A stretch of 64,000 bases of DNA from Paracoccus denitrificans (lineage in GTDB: Bacteria > Pseudomonadota > Alphaproteobacteria > Rhodobacterales > Rhodobacteraceae), in assembly GCF_900100045.1 (NCBI RefSeq), contig NZ_FNEA01000011.1, forward strand, positions 62,001 through 126,000, written 5' to 3'. The stretch's first letter is position 1; the number at the start of each line of letters is the position of its first letter. The notes beneath the pieces were generated by a model that was not told the DNA's origin, did not search any database, and saw only the letters and a program-made list of their open reading frames with translations. Positions 1-10,114 of the stretch are shown here, one piece after another. Made by a program: the position numbers and the translations under genes.

Positions 1-24
1 GACTTTCTTCGGCGCGTCGGACAT
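1..24 (-). CDS. start of a leftward gene, cut by window edge
   Basis: The reverse strand has an ATG at 24-22 followed by an open frame reading M-S-D-A-P-K-K-V up to the window edge. A G-rich stretch about ten bases upstream of the ATG could serve as ribosome binding site. Only eight residues are visible, so no function can be given. It is divergent from the membrane-protein gene that starts at 74. Confidence 0.35.
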
Positions 25-73
25 GCGATATGGCCCCCGTTTTTGAGTTGATGTTGCAATAGGATGTTTTCCG

Positions 74-916
74 ATGACCGACAAGAGCGGGGCGCAACCC
101 GGCCGCATGCAGAGCTTTTCCGGCAAACCAAGGGGCTTTCGACGCAGGGTCCGGTGCAGGGCTGCCCTTTGCAGGCGCGGGCTGCGGCGGTCCCGCGACG
201 CTTTCATGGATCAGACGGGCGCGCTTTTGCGGCGCGTCTTTCGCGACTGCTGGTGGCTCAGCGCGATCGTCGCCATGACCGTTTTCCTGCCGCCGCTGCT
301 GATGAAGCCGCTGCCCGCCTGGCATGATCCCGTCGCCCTTGCCATATTGACGCTGGCCTTCGGCATTGCCGTCCTGGGCTGGACCATCGCGATCATGGGC
401 AGCTTGCAGCGCTGGCCCGGTCTCAGGCTTGGCCTGACCCTCGCCATTCCCCTGAGCATGGTCATGCTTGCCCGCATGAACGCGCGCAGCATCCTGGCAC
501 ACAGCTTTGGCGTTTCGCCCGACGCCTTTCCGATGACCCTGGACGTGCTGACCGCCGTCGAGAGCCTGTGGCTGACCTTCGCGGGGGTCGGGTTGCTTCT
601 GTTGCTGCTGCTATTCGGGCTGCTGATCTTGCAGATGCTGGCCGGTGCCGGCGGCGCAGCCCTGCGGTCGGCGGCACTTGTCCTGCCGCTCAGCGTGATG
701 GCCGCGATGCCGCTGGCATCATTCCTGGCGATCATGCCCGATCTGCCCAGACTCGCCCGCGCGCTGGATGGGCAGGCGACTTACCTGTGCGATTTCCCGA
801 CCATGCTGTCCAAGCCCGTCGCCGTCACCTTCCTTTCCGATACGCAGGTGCTTGCCTGGATGCCCGATACCGCACAACCCATCGTCCTGCCCTGCGAGAT
901 GCGTCCCGGGCATTAG
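74..916 (+). CDS. hypothetical integral membrane protein
   Basis: This 280-residue frame has an arginine-rich N-terminus followed by several hydrophobic stretches, roughly residues 60-80, 88-110, 118-135, 165-190 and 197-220. It is therefore probably an inner-membrane protein with about five membrane segments. The C-terminal 50 residues are polar and contain two cysteines, so they may be periplasmic. The family is not recognised. The start is uncertain: ATG at 74 has an AGGA-like site just upstream, but ATG at 206 would remove the unusual basic leader and leave 236 residues. It lies 78 bases upstream of ilvA on the same strand. Confidence 0.6.
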   Translation: MTDKSGAQPGRMQSFSGKPRGFRRRVRCRAALCRRGLRRSRDAFMDQTGALLRRVFRDCWWLSAIVAMTVFLPPLLMKPLPAWHDPVALAILTLAFGIAVLGWTIAIMGSLQRWPGLRLGLTLAIPLSMVMLARMNARSILAHSFGVSPDAFPMTLDVLTAVESLWLTFAGVGLLLLLLLFGLLILQMLAGAGGAALRSAALVLPLSVMAAMPLASFLAIMPDLPRLARALDGQATYLCDFPTMLSKPVAVTFLSDTQVLAWMPDTAQPIVLPCEMRPGH

Positions 917-994
917 CCGGTCAAGGCGTCCCCGGCCCCGGACGGCAAGCCGTTCCCACTTGCCAATCGCCGCTTTTCGCGCCATTCGCCGGTT

Positions 995-2233
995 ATGGAA
1001 AACTTTGCCGCCTCTGTCCGCCAGGCAGGGGTCGCGCTGCGCGACCTCTTCGAGCCGACGCCCCTGCAGAAGAACGACCACCTCTCGGCGAAATACGGAG
1101 CCGAGATCTGGCTGAAACGCGAAGACCTGACACCGGTGCGCAGCTACAAGCTGCGCGGCGCCTTCAACGCCATGCGCAAGATCGGTGCCGGCTCGCAGGG
1201 CCATTTCGTCTGCGCCAGCGCCGGCAACCATGCCCAGGGCATGGCCTATGCCTGCCGCCATTTCGGCACCCGAGGCACCATCTTCATGCCCGTCACCACG
1301 CCGAAGCAAAAGATCGACAAGACCCGTATCTTCGGCAACGGCGTCATCGAGATCGTGCTGACCGGCGATTATTTCGACCAGACCCTGGCCGCGGCGCAGG
1401 ATTTCGCCCGGGCCCAGGGCGCGACCTTCCTGTCGCCCTTCGACGATGCGGACATCATCGAGGGGCAGGCCACGGTCGGGCTGGAACTGCTCGACCAGAT
1501 TGGCGCCGCGCCGGATCTCGTCGTCCTGCCGGTCGGCGGCGGCGGGCTCGCGGCCGGGGTCACACGCCTGCTTGCCGAACTGGCGCCCGGCACCCGCGCC
1601 GAGTTCGCCGAGCCGGAAGGCGGTGGCAGCCTGCGCGAAGCGCTGCTGGCCGGTGCCCCCGTGACGCTGCCCGTAGTGGACAATTTCGTCGACGGCGCCG
1701 CCGTGGCGCGGATCGGCGACCTGCCCTTTCGCACACTGGCCGGCTTTGACGCCGACCGGGTCCATACCGCGCCCGAGGATCGCATCTGCGCCACCATGCT
1801 GGAGATGCTGAACATCGAAGGCATCGTGCTGGAGCCCGCCGGGGCGCTGGCGGTGGACGTATTGCGCGACATTCCCGACCTGGCCGGCAAGCGCGTGGTC
1901 TGCATCTGCTCGGGCGGGAATTTCGACTTCGAGCGCCTGCCCGAAGTCAAGGAGCGCGCCCAGCGCTTCTCGGGGCTGAAGCGCTATTTCATCCTGCGCA
2001 TGCCGCAGCGGCCGGGCGCCCTGCGCGACTTTCTGCAACTGCTCGGCCCCCAGGACGACATCGCGCGTTTCGAATACCTGAAGAAGTCGGCGCGCAACTT
2101 CGGCTCGGTCCTGATCGGCATCGAGACCACCGCTCCCGAGAATCTGGACCGGCTGCGCGAAAGGCTGGAAACGGCCGGAATCGGCTATCGCGACATCACC
2201 CACGACCCGGCGCTGGCGGAATTCCTGATCTGA
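995..2233 (+). CDS. ilvA: threonine dehydratase (threonine ammonia-lyase)
   Basis: This PLP enzyme deaminates L-threonine to 2-oxobutanoate, the first step of isoleucine synthesis. The 412-residue protein has the PLP lysine K52 in the S-Y-K-L-R-G-A motif, the S-A-G-N-H-A-Q-G phosphate/substrate loop near residue 75, and a glycine-rich G-G-G-G-L-A-A-G loop near residue 185. The last 80 residues form one ACT-like regulatory domain, beginning around the R-P-G-A-L-R motif. That is shorter than the E. coli form, which has two such domains, and resembles the single-domain form common in alphaproteobacteria. Feedback control by isoleucine through this domain is expected from the family but not shown here. 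The next gene is convergent, seven bases away. Confidence 0.93.
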   Translation: MENFAASVRQAGVALRDLFEPTPLQKNDHLSAKYGAEIWLKREDLTPVRSYKLRGAFNAMRKIGAGSQGHFVCASAGNHAQGMAYACRHFGTRGTIFMPVTTPKQKIDKTRIFGNGVIEIVLTGDYFDQTLAAAQDFARAQGATFLSPFDDADIIEGQATVGLELLDQIGAAPDLVVLPVGGGGLAAGVTRLLAELAPGTRAEFAEPEGGGSLREALLAGAPVTLPVVDNFVDGAAVARIGDLPFRTLAGFDADRVHTAPEDRICATMLEMLNIEGIVLEPAGALAVDVLRDIPDLAGKRVVCICSGGNFDFERLPEVKERAQRFSGLKRYFILRMPQRPGALRDFLQLLGPQDDIARFEYLKKSARNFGSVLIGIETTAPENLDRLRERLETAGIGYRDITHDPALAEFLI

Positions 2234-2240
2234 TCCGCGG

Positions 2241-2591
2241 TCAGGCACGGCGCCCGCCCCGGCCGGGATGCAGCGCCGCATCCAGCCGGCCCATCAGCGC
2301 CCGCTTCGAGGCGGCATAGCTGGCCAGCAGGGATTCGATATCGACCTCGGCCGGCCTGCCACCGGCTGCCTTGCGTTCGCAGGCATCGCAGAGATCGCCG
2401 AAATCGGCAAAGCCCAGGTTCGAGGCGCAACCCTTCAGGAAATGCAGGTCGGTTTCCAGCCGCAGCGCATCGCGGCGCGACAGACGCATGATGACGCCTT
2501 CGACCTCGTCCAGAAACAGTTCCAGGATCAGCTGGAACTCGTCATCGCCGACCTCCCCGCGCAGTTCGTTGATGCGGCTCCAATCCAGCAT
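2241..2591 (-). CDS. Hpt-domain phosphotransfer protein
   Basis: The 116-residue protein is little more than a histidine-phosphotransfer domain, with the signature H-F-L-K-G-C-A-S-N-L-G-F around residue 50; its histidine would be the phosphorylated residue. Such proteins relay phosphate between a sensor kinase and response regulators. It is divergent from the response-regulator/phosphatase gene at 2711, with about 120 bases between them, so the two plausibly belong to one signalling pathway. ATG at 2591 is chosen over an in-frame TTG at 2597. No kinase gene is visible nearby. Confidence 0.82.
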   Translation of the reverse strand: MLDWSRINELRGEVGDDEFQLILELFLDEVEGVIMRLSRRDALRLETDLHFLKGCASNLGFADFGDLCDACERKAAGGRPAEVDIESLLASYAASKRALMGRLDAALHPGRGGRRA

Positions 2592-2710
2592 GGACAACCC
2601 TTTGAAGAATCACACCCCGCTCATAGCAGGGATTTCGTCTATAACGTGTTAATCGCAAAGATTGTCCGGATTAACGGAACCTTCATGGGCCGTGGTTTAG
2701 ATCCCTGCGC

Positions 2711-3982
2711 ATGATGATCATCGATGCACAGGCCCTAAGCTCCGTACCGCATGGCTGGCGGCTGGTCCTGCTTGTCGACGACAGCCGGGCGCAAAGGCGG
2801 ACGCTGGCGGTGCAACTGATCCGTGCCGGCTATCATGTGGTCGAGGCGGCAAGCGGCGACGAGGCGATGCGCATCTGCCTGGAACGGCGGCCGGACATCG
2901 TGATCTCGGACTGGATGATGCCGGGGCAAAGCGGGCTGGAATTCTGCCGCCGCTTCCGCGAGATGCAGTCGGATCGCTATGGCTATTTCATCCTGCTGAC
3001 CTCGCGCAACGACAAGAAGGACATTGCCGAAGGGTTGCGGGCCGGCGCCGACGAATTCCTGACCAAGCCGGTCTCGGGGGCCGAACTGCTGGCGCGGCTT
3101 TCGGCCAGCGAGCGCATCCTGCGCATGGAGGAAAGCCTGCGCAGCGCCAACGCCCGGCTCAACTCCACGCTGACCCGGCTGCGCGAGACCCAGGCGGCGA
3201 TCGACCGCGACCTGCGCGAAGCGCAGCGGCTGCAACAGGGGCTGGTGCGGGAACGCCATGGCCGCTACGGCGATTTCGACCTGTCCCTCCTGATGCGCCC
3301 GGCCGGCCATATCGGCGGCGACCTGGTCGGATTCTTCCCGATCAACGCCCGCCGCGTCGGGTTGTTCGCGCTGGACGTGGCCGGGCATGGCGTCGCCTCG
3401 GCCCTGCTTTGCGCACGGCTCGCGGCGCTGCTTTCCGGGGCAGCGGACCAGAACATCGCGCTGCGGATCACCGAGCTGGGTCTTTGCGACGCCCGCCCCC
3501 CGGCCGAGATCCTGCACCACCTGAACACGCTGATGATCGAGGAATTGCGCACCGAATCCTATTTCACCATGGTCTATGCCGACCTGGATTTCCTGACCGG
3601 AGCGCTGCGGCTGGTGCAGGCGGGCCACCCCCACCCCGTGCTGCAACGCGCCGACGGCCGCATCGAGAGCATCGGACGCGGCGGCCTGCCCGTGGGCGTC
3701 TTTTCCCATGCCGCCTACGAAGAGGTGCAGCTGGTGCTCGATCCCGGCGACCGGCTGTTCATCAGTTCGGACGGGCTGTCCGAAAGCGAGAATGCCCGCG
3801 GCGAGCCGCTGGGCGAGGACGGGCTGCATGCCATCCTGCGCACCAATGCCACGCTGCGGGGCGACTCGCTGCTGGAATCGATCTGCTGGTCCGCGGCACA
3901 TTACGCCGGTGGCCAGCGCAACGACGACATCTCGGCCGTGCTGATCGAGCGGCGGCAGGAAGCCGGCCAGACATGGGGTTGA
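2711..3982 (+). CDS. response regulator with PP2C-type phosphatase output (RsbU/SpoIIE-like)
   Basis: The 423-residue protein begins with a receiver domain (residues about 17-135): acidic pair D23/D24, phospho-acceptor D67 in I-S-D-W-M-M-P, and lysine K119 in F-L-T-K-P. A helical linker (about 135-185), probably a signalling coiled coil, leads to a PPM/SpoIIE phosphatase domain (about 190-415) with G-G-D-L near 205, L-D-V-A-G-H-G-V-A-S, and N-D-D near the end as metal ligands. Relatives dephosphorylate anti-sigma-factor antagonists or similar targets. The divergent Hpt gene at 2241-2591 is the likely upstream phosphodonor. The substrate is unknown. Confidence 0.88.
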   Translation: MMIIDAQALSSVPHGWRLVLLVDDSRAQRRTLAVQLIRAGYHVVEAASGDEAMRICLERRPDIVISDWMMPGQSGLEFCRRFREMQSDRYGYFILLTSRNDKKDIAEGLRAGADEFLTKPVSGAELLARLSASERILRMEESLRSANARLNSTLTRLRETQAAIDRDLREAQRLQQGLVRERHGRYGDFDLSLLMRPAGHIGGDLVGFFPINARRVGLFALDVAGHGVASALLCARLAALLSGAADQNIALRITELGLCDARPPAEILHHLNTLMIEELRTESYFTMVYADLDFLTGALRLVQAGHPHPVLQRADGRIESIGRGGLPVGVFSHAAYEEVQLVLDPGDRLFISSDGLSESENARGEPLGEDGLHAILRTNATLRGDSLLESICWSAAHYAGGQRNDDISAVLIERRQEAGQTWG

Positions 3983-3990
3983 CGCCCGGC

Positions 3991-4431
3991 TCAGAGCCTG
4001 CGCAACGCCGCCCGCACGAAGGCGCGCGAGCCCGGGTCGGGCAGCAACCGCGCAACCTGCGGCAAGGGCACCCAATGCGCCTCATGCCCCGGCTCGGCCG
4101 GGGCGCCCCGCCGTGTCACCGGCCGAGCCAACCAGACGGTGCAGAGCTTTTCGGCCCAGAACCCGTAATCCGGCAGGTAGCAAAAGCGCCGATAGCTGCC
4201 GAAGCGACGCGGATTGCCGATGCTCCAGCCGGTCTCCTCGCGCACCTCGCGATGCAGGGCGGCCAGCGGCGATTCGCCGGGATCGATGCCGCCGCCAGGC
4301 AGCTGGAACTCGGGCTCGGGCGCCTGCTGGAAGGTCAGCAACGCCGCGCCGTCGCGGATCAGCAGCGCATAGGCCCCCGGACGCAAGCGATAGGCGCGAC
4401 GCCCGGGCGGCAAGCCGAAACGCGGGATCAT
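3991..4431 (-). CDS. NUDIX hydrolase
   Basis: The 146-residue protein has a full NUDIX box, from the glycine-rich G-G-G-I-D-P-G-E turn through R-E-V-R-E-E-T-G-W (about residues 45-68). Its metal-binding glutamates cleave nucleoside diphosphates linked to another moiety. The substrate cannot be read from the sequence. ATG at 4431 is chosen because the frame upstream of it is arginine/proline-rich and does not look like a NUDIX N-terminus. It is convergent with the phosphatase gene, eight bases away, and followed upstream by the tRNA-Leu transcription unit. Confidence 0.85.
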   Translation of the reverse strand: MIPRFGLPPGRRAYRLRPGAYALLIRDGAALLTFQQAPEPEFQLPGGGIDPGESPLAALHREVREETGWSIGNPRRFGSYRRFCYLPDYGFWAEKLCTVWLARPVTRRGAPAEPGHEAHWVPLPQVARLLPDPGSRAFVRAALRRL

Positions 4432-4598
4432 GCAGTTCCCTTTCCTTCCTCGCGGACGCCCCGGCCGGCAGGCCCGCCCCCGAACCGGAAAGCCATGGCC
4501 GCACCCGGTGCCACCGCATGGCTTCTTCGTTCCCCAAATACTCATGCGGCCGGGCAACACGCAACCAGCCCGGCCTGTCCAGCGCGGTCATCGCAACG

Positions 4599-4636
4599 CA
4601 AAAGCCGCGCAAACCCAAGGGTTTGCGCGGCTTTTG
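4599..4636 (-). terminator. strong hairpin terminator after tRNA-Leu
   Basis: An 18-base perfect inverted repeat (4599-4616 and 4619-4636) is separated by two bases and carries four T or A residues at the ends of its arms. It starts four bases after the CCA end of tRNA-Leu, so it most likely ends that transcript. Because it is perfectly symmetric it could work in both directions. Confidence 0.8.
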
Positions 4637-4640
4637 TTTA

Positions 4641-4726
4641 TGGTGCCCAGGAGAGGACTCGAACCTCCACGCCTTGCGGCACACGGACCTGAACCGTGCG
4701 CGTCTACCAATTCCGCCACCTGGGCA
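4641..4726 (-). tRNA. tRNA-Leu (anticodon CAG)
   Basis: The reverse strand folds as a class II tRNA. It has acceptor stem T-G-C-C-C-A-G pairing with C-T-G-G-G-C-A, a D-arm with G-G-T-A-G-A, anticodon loop T-T-C-A-G-G-T giving CAG, a long variable arm, a T-loop G-T-T-C-G-A-G, and an encoded CCA at 4643-4641. The length of 86 bases is typical for tRNA-Leu. Confidence 0.95.
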
Positions 4727-5033
4727 GGTCGCGTGAGCCGGGTGATTAAGCCCAGCCGCGGGGGGTGTCAACGGGGGATCGACAAAAATCTTCGCCGGGC
4801 TTCAAATCTTTTCCTGCCCCCGCTTCGACCGCCATTTCCGCCGCCGTTGCCGCCCTTGTCCCGGGCCGCGTTTCCCGGCCTGGCAGGACCGGAAAGGCTG
4901 CACGAACCGGACCGAATGCAAGCGTGACAGGCAATGCCCTGTCCTTTCGGTCAGCTTGCTGGGGGAAAGCGCGCGGGACTAGTAATCCTTACAGAAGTTA
5001 TTAGTCACCAGTGCTCTGACAAGCGGATTTTTC
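4727..5033. other. intergenic region, no gene recognised
   Basis: About 300 bases separate tRNA-Leu from the GMC oxidoreductase gene. Short frames cross it, but none has a plausible protein or start. The last 60 bases before 5034 are more AT-rich, with a TAAT/ATTA-flanked segment near 4980-5003, and probably hold the promoter of the rightward oxidoreductase gene; the leftward promoter of tRNA-Leu should lie near 4730-4780. Confidence 0.5.
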
Positions 5034-6632
5034 ATGGACGATCTCAAGACCCGCGAATGGGATGCCATCGTGATCGGCACGGGGATCGGCGGAGGAACTG
5101 CGGGCCGGCGGCTGGCCGAGGCAGGGCTTTCCGTCCTTTATGTCGAAAAGGGCCCGGACCTGGGCGATGCGCCGCTGTCCGCGCTGGACCTCGATACCCG
5201 CGACCCCGAGGAACGCATGTCCCATGGTGCCTGGCCGCGCCTGCTCGAGGCGCAGCTCGACGGCGCCTGGTGCGAATTCGACGGCATGATCGGCGCGGGC
5301 GTCGGCGGCACCTCGGCCTTTTACGCCGCGACGCTCGAGCGCCCCGAGCGGCACGACCTGGACACGTCCGACGAACTCCCGCATCCCACCGGCGGCTGGC
5401 CCGTCGGCTATGACGAGATGCGGCCCTGGTTCGAACTGGCCGAGGACTATTTCCACATCAATGGCGAGGTCGACCCCCTGGCCCCGGCCGGCGCGAAACT
5501 GCTGCCGCCGGTCCAGCCGCTGCCCGCCTCGGATGCGGCGCTGATGACGGCGCTGCGGCGTTCGGGCATGAATCCCTATCGTACGCATATGGCGGCGCGC
5601 TTCCTGCCCGGTTGCGAAAACTGCTTTGGCCGGCGTTGTCCGAGGCGCTGCAAGATGGACGGCCGCTCGGCTGGCGTGCTGCCGGCGCTGGACACCGGCC
5701 GCGCCGCGCTGGTCGACCGCTGCACCGTCACCCGGATCGAGGCCGACGGCCAGCGCATCCTGGGCCTGGCCTGCCGCCGCGAAGGACAGGAGTTCACCCT
5801 GCGCGCCCGGACCTATGTGCTGGCGGCGGGCGGGCTGGGCTCGCCCTCTCTGCTGCTCCGCTCGGCCAGCGAGACCTGGCCCGAGGGCTTGGGCAACCGC
5901 AACGGCCTGATCGGCCGCAACCTGATGTTCCATCTCAGCGAGATCATCGCCATCTGGGCCGGACAGGGTCGGCACGAGAACGGCGCCTCGCGCTCGATCA
6001 GCATGCGCGACCTGTATTTCATGGACGGTCAGCGCTTCGGCACGGTGCAGTCCATGGGCCTGACCGCCGGCTATGGCGAAATCCTGCATGCGCTGAACGG
6101 CCGCTTCGACCAATCGGCACTGCGCCGCATCCGGCCGCTGCGGCACGGGCTGCGCTTTCCCGCCATGATTGCGGCGCGGATGCTGGGTCATGCCAAGCTG
6201 TTCGTCGGCGTGCTGGAGGACCTGCCCTATGCGCATAACCGCGTGCTGCCCGACCCGGACGATCCCGACCGGATGCGCTGCCGCTATGATATCTCGGACG
6301 AATTGCGCCGTCGCCGGGCCGCCTTTCGCAAGGCATTGCGCGCGGCGTTCCGGCCGCATCGGGCGATGTTCATGGGCGCAGCGCCGCAGCTGAACTTCGC
6401 CCATCCCTGCGGCACGCTGCGCTTTGGCACCGATCCGGCGACCAGCGTGCTGGACCGCGATTGCCGGATGCATGGGATCGACAACCTCTTCGTGGCCGAT
6501 TCCTCGTTCATGCCGACCTCGAACGGGGTCAACCCCAGCCTGACCATCGCCGCCAATGCGCTGCGGGTGGCGGACGCGATCGTCGCAGGCCGGCAGCCAC
6601 GGCTTGCCGCTGGCCGAAGCCTTGGGTATTGA
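5034..6632 (+). CDS. GMC-family FAD-dependent oxidoreductase
   Basis: The 532-residue protein starts with a Rossmann FAD-binding motif (G-T-G-I-G-G-G-T-A-G-R near residue 16) and ends with a GMC C-terminal domain. The latter includes the H-P-C-G-T region near 455 and the block D-S-S-F-M-P-T-S-N-G-V-N-P-S-L-T-I, whose asparagine is part of the active site. Family members oxidise alcohols, sugars or polyols with FAD. A cysteine cluster C-E-N-C-F-G-R-R-C-P-R-R-C near residue 195 resembles those in bacterial membrane-linked GMC enzymes. No signal peptide is visible. The substrate is unknown. The NAD-binding gene follows after 30 bases and is likely co-transcribed. Confidence 0.85.
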   Translation: MDDLKTREWDAIVIGTGIGGGTAGRRLAEAGLSVLYVEKGPDLGDAPLSALDLDTRDPEERMSHGAWPRLLEAQLDGAWCEFDGMIGAGVGGTSAFYAATLERPERHDLDTSDELPHPTGGWPVGYDEMRPWFELAEDYFHINGEVDPLAPAGAKLLPPVQPLPASDAALMTALRRSGMNPYRTHMAARFLPGCENCFGRRCPRRCKMDGRSAGVLPALDTGRAALVDRCTVTRIEADGQRILGLACRREGQEFTLRARTYVLAAGGLGSPSLLLRSASETWPEGLGNRNGLIGRNLMFHLSEIIAIWAGQGRHENGASRSISMRDLYFMDGQRFGTVQSMGLTAGYGEILHALNGRFDQSALRRIRPLRHGLRFPAMIAARMLGHAKLFVGVLEDLPYAHNRVLPDPDDPDRMRCRYDISDELRRRRAAFRKALRAAFRPHRAMFMGAAPQLNFAHPCGTLRFGTDPATSVLDRDCRMHGIDNLFVADSSFMPTSNGVNPSLTIAANALRVADAIVAGRQPRLAAGRSLGY

Positions 6633-7654
<1,022 letters not shown>

Positions 7655-7655
<1 letters not shown>

Positions 7656-8458
7656 TGGACCACAACACCATCGTTGCCGCCGCCCTTGGTCTGCTGGAGG
7701 GGCTGACCGAGTTCATTCCCGTGTCCTCGACCGGCCATGTGCTGCTGGCCGGGCATTTCCTGGGCTTCGATTCGCCCGGACGCGCCTTCGAGGTGCTGAT
7801 CCAGCTTGGCGCCATCATGGCCATCCTGGGCGTTTATGCCGGGCGGCTGTGGCGGATCTTTTCCAGCGCGCCGCAGGACCCGCGCGCGCGGCGCTTCATC
7901 CTGGCGGTGCTGCTTGCCTTCCTGCCCGCGGTGGTGATCGGCGTGCTGGCGCATCGGATCATCAAGGAAGTCCTGTTCGAGACCCCTACCCTGATCGCCG
8001 TCATGCTGATCGTGGGTGGTGTGGTGCTGCTGTTCGTTGATCGGATGGCGAACCGACCGCGCCATTTCTCGGCCGAGGATTTCCCGCTGCCCATGGCGCT
8101 GAAGATCGGCTTCATCCAGTGCCTGGCGATGATTCCCGGCGTCTCGCGTTCCGGCGCGACCATCGTCGGTGCCCTGCTGCTGGGCGCGGACAAGCGTTCT
8201 GCCGCCGAATTCAGCTTTTTCCTGTCCATGCCGACGATGTTGGGCGCTTTCGTCTATGACCTCTACAAGAACCGCGACATCCTGGACGCGGCGGCGACCG
8301 GCAATATCGTCATCGGCTTCGTCTGTGCATTCCTGGCCGCCGTCGTCGTGGTGCGCGGGCTGCTGAACTATGTCTCGACCTATGGCTACGGCCTGTTCGC
8401 CTGGTGGCGAATCGCGGTCGGGGTGGCGGTTCTGCTGGCTTTGCAGGCAGGTTGGTAA
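7655..8458 (+). CDS. uppP: undecaprenyl-diphosphatase (BacA/UppP)
   Basis: This 267-residue multi-pass membrane enzyme removes a phosphate from undecaprenyl diphosphate, recycling the lipid carrier for peptidoglycan. Diagnostic motifs are [17 protein letters not shown] near residue 9 and the second motif [10 protein letters not shown] near residue 160, which carry the catalytic Glu, Ser and Arg residues. Length and hydrophobic pattern match the family. It overlaps the preceding NAD-binding gene by one base. Confidence 0.95.
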
Positions 8459-8459
8459 T

Positions 8460-8538
8460 CTATGCTGACCTATTTTTCGCATATGCAGCATGGAATTTTC
8501 ACCATCAGACAGGAAAATCGTTAATTAGGTCAACATAG
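8460..8538. promoter_or_regulatory. nested inverted repeats upstream of gltD
   Basis: Between uppP and gltD lies an AT-rich stretch with several overlapping dyads. A 13-base arm at 8460-8472 pairs with 8526-8538 with one mismatch, TGCTG at 8464-8468 pairs with CAGCA nearby, and GGAATTTTC/GGAAAATC segments face each other inside. It could be the uppP terminator, an operator region for the nitrogen-regulated glutamate synthase operon, or both. There is no standard GC stem plus T-run. Confidence 0.4.
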
Positions 8539-8608
8539 CTGACTTTTCTTTGATGACGGCCTGACTTATCAGGCTGGGACCACCCTCGTCATCGAAGGAC
8601 GCGCAGCC

Positions 8609-10102
8609 ATGGCCACGCAGAAGATGCTCAAATTCGTCACCATCGGGCGCGAGATGCCCGAGAAACGTGACGCGGCATCCCGCTCGGAAGATTTCCACGA
8701 GATCTATCGCGAGTTCGCCGAGGCCAAGGCCAAGGAACAGGCCAGCCGGTGCAGCCAATGCGGCGTGCCCTATTGCCAGAGCCATTGCCCGCTGCACAAC
8801 AACATCCCCGACTGGCTGCGCCTGACCGCCGAGGGCCGCACGCAGGAAGCCTATCTGCGCAGCCAGGAGACCAACACCTTCCCCGAGATCTGCGGCCGCA
8901 TCTGCCCGCAGGACCGGCTGTGCGAGGGCAATTGCGTCATCGAGCAATCCGGCCACGGTACCGTCACCATCGGCGCCATCGAGAAATACATCACCGACAC
9001 CGCCTGGGAAGAGGGCTGGATCACCCCGGTCGCCCCGACGCAGGAACGCCCCGAATCCATCGGCATCATCGGCGCCGGGCCGGGCGGGCTTGCCGCCGCC
9101 GACCGGCTGCGCCGCATGGGCTTCCAGGTCACGGTCTATGACCGTCACGACCGCGCCGGCGGGCTGCTGATCTATGGCATCCCCGGCTTCAAGCTGGAAA
9201 AGCAGGTGGTCGAGCGCCGCACGCAGCAGCTTGTCGAGGGCGGCGTGGATTTCGTGCTGAACGTGAGCGTCGGCGAAGACATCAGCTTCGACGCCATCCG
9301 CGGCAAGCATGATGCGGTGCTGATCGCGACCGGCGTCTACAAGACCCGCGACCTGGACATCGACAATGCCGCCGCCAAGGGCGTGGTGCGGGCGCTGGAC
9401 TACCTGACCGCCTCGAACCGGGTCGATCTGGGCGACGAGATCCCCGATTACGAGGATGGCGAACTGAATGCCAGGGGCAAGCGCGTCGTGGTCATCGGCG
9501 GCGGCGACACCGCCATGGACTGCGTGCGCACCGCCATCCGCCAGGGCGCGCAATCGGTGAAATGCCTTTACCGCCGCGACCGGGCCAACATGCCGGGCAG
9601 CCAGCGCGAGGTGCAGAATGCCGAGGAAGAAGGCGTCGAATTCGTCTGGCTTTCCGCACCCGGCGCCTTTACCGGCCATGTCACCGGCGAGGCCATGGTC
9701 GCGCAGGAACGCGACGTGGACGATACCGGCGAGATCCCGACCATCAGCGCGGTGCGCGTGCAGAAGATGCGGCTGGGCGCGCCGGATGTCTCGGGCCGTC
9801 AGTCGCCCGAACTGATCGAGGGCGCCGATTACGACGAGCCGGCGGAACTGGTCATCAAGGCGCTGGGTTTCGAACCCGAAGAACTGCCGCGCCTTTGGGG
9901 CGTGGACGGGCTGGAGGTGACGCGCTGGGGCACGATCAAGGCCGATTACCAGACGCACCAGACCAGCCTGCCCGGCGTCTATGCCGTGGGCGACATCGTG
10001 CGCGGCGCCAGCCTGGTGGTCTGGGCGATCCGCGACGGCCGCGAGGCTGCCGACAGCATCGCCGGCTACCTGTCCGGTGCCGCCCGGGTCGCCGCCGAGT
10101 AA
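8609..10102 (+). CDS. gltD: glutamate synthase (NADPH) small subunit
   Basis: The 497-residue protein is the beta subunit of NADPH-dependent glutamate synthase; it passes electrons from NADPH through FAD and 4Fe-4S clusters to the large subunit. The N-terminal cysteine set is C-S-Q-C-G-V-P-Y-C-Q-S-H-C-P near residue 47, with further cysteines at C-G-R-I-C-P-Q-D-R-L-C-E-G-N-C near 95. An FAD motif (I-G-A-G-P-G-G-L-A-A-A-D near 152) and an NADPH motif (I-G-G-G-D-T-A-M-D near 297) follow. It heads a compact unit with a secreted-protein gene and gltB. Confidence 0.96.
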   Translation: MATQKMLKFVTIGREMPEKRDAASRSEDFHEIYREFAEAKAKEQASRCSQCGVPYCQSHCPLHNNIPDWLRLTAEGRTQEAYLRSQETNTFPEICGRICPQDRLCEGNCVIEQSGHGTVTIGAIEKYITDTAWEEGWITPVAPTQERPESIGIIGAGPGGLAAADRLRRMGFQVTVYDRHDRAGGLLIYGIPGFKLEKQVVERRTQQLVEGGVDFVLNVSVGEDISFDAIRGKHDAVLIATGVYKTRDLDIDNAAAKGVVRALDYLTASNRVDLGDEIPDYEDGELNARGKRVVVIGGGDTAMDCVRTAIRQGAQSVKCLYRRDRANMPGSQREVQNAEEEGVEFVWLSAPGAFTGHVTGEAMVAQERDVDDTGEIPTISAVRVQKMRLGAPDVSGRQSPELIEGADYDEPAELVIKALGFEPEELPRLWGVDGLEVTRWGTIKADYQTHQTSLPGVYAVGDIVRGASLVVWAIRDGREAADSIAGYLSGAARVAAE

Positions 10103-10114
10103 GGGGAAAAGGCC

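Noticed and set aside
4430-4927. 165-codon forward frame across tRNA-Leu
   Set aside because: It runs through the tRNA and its terminator and has a low-complexity sequence.
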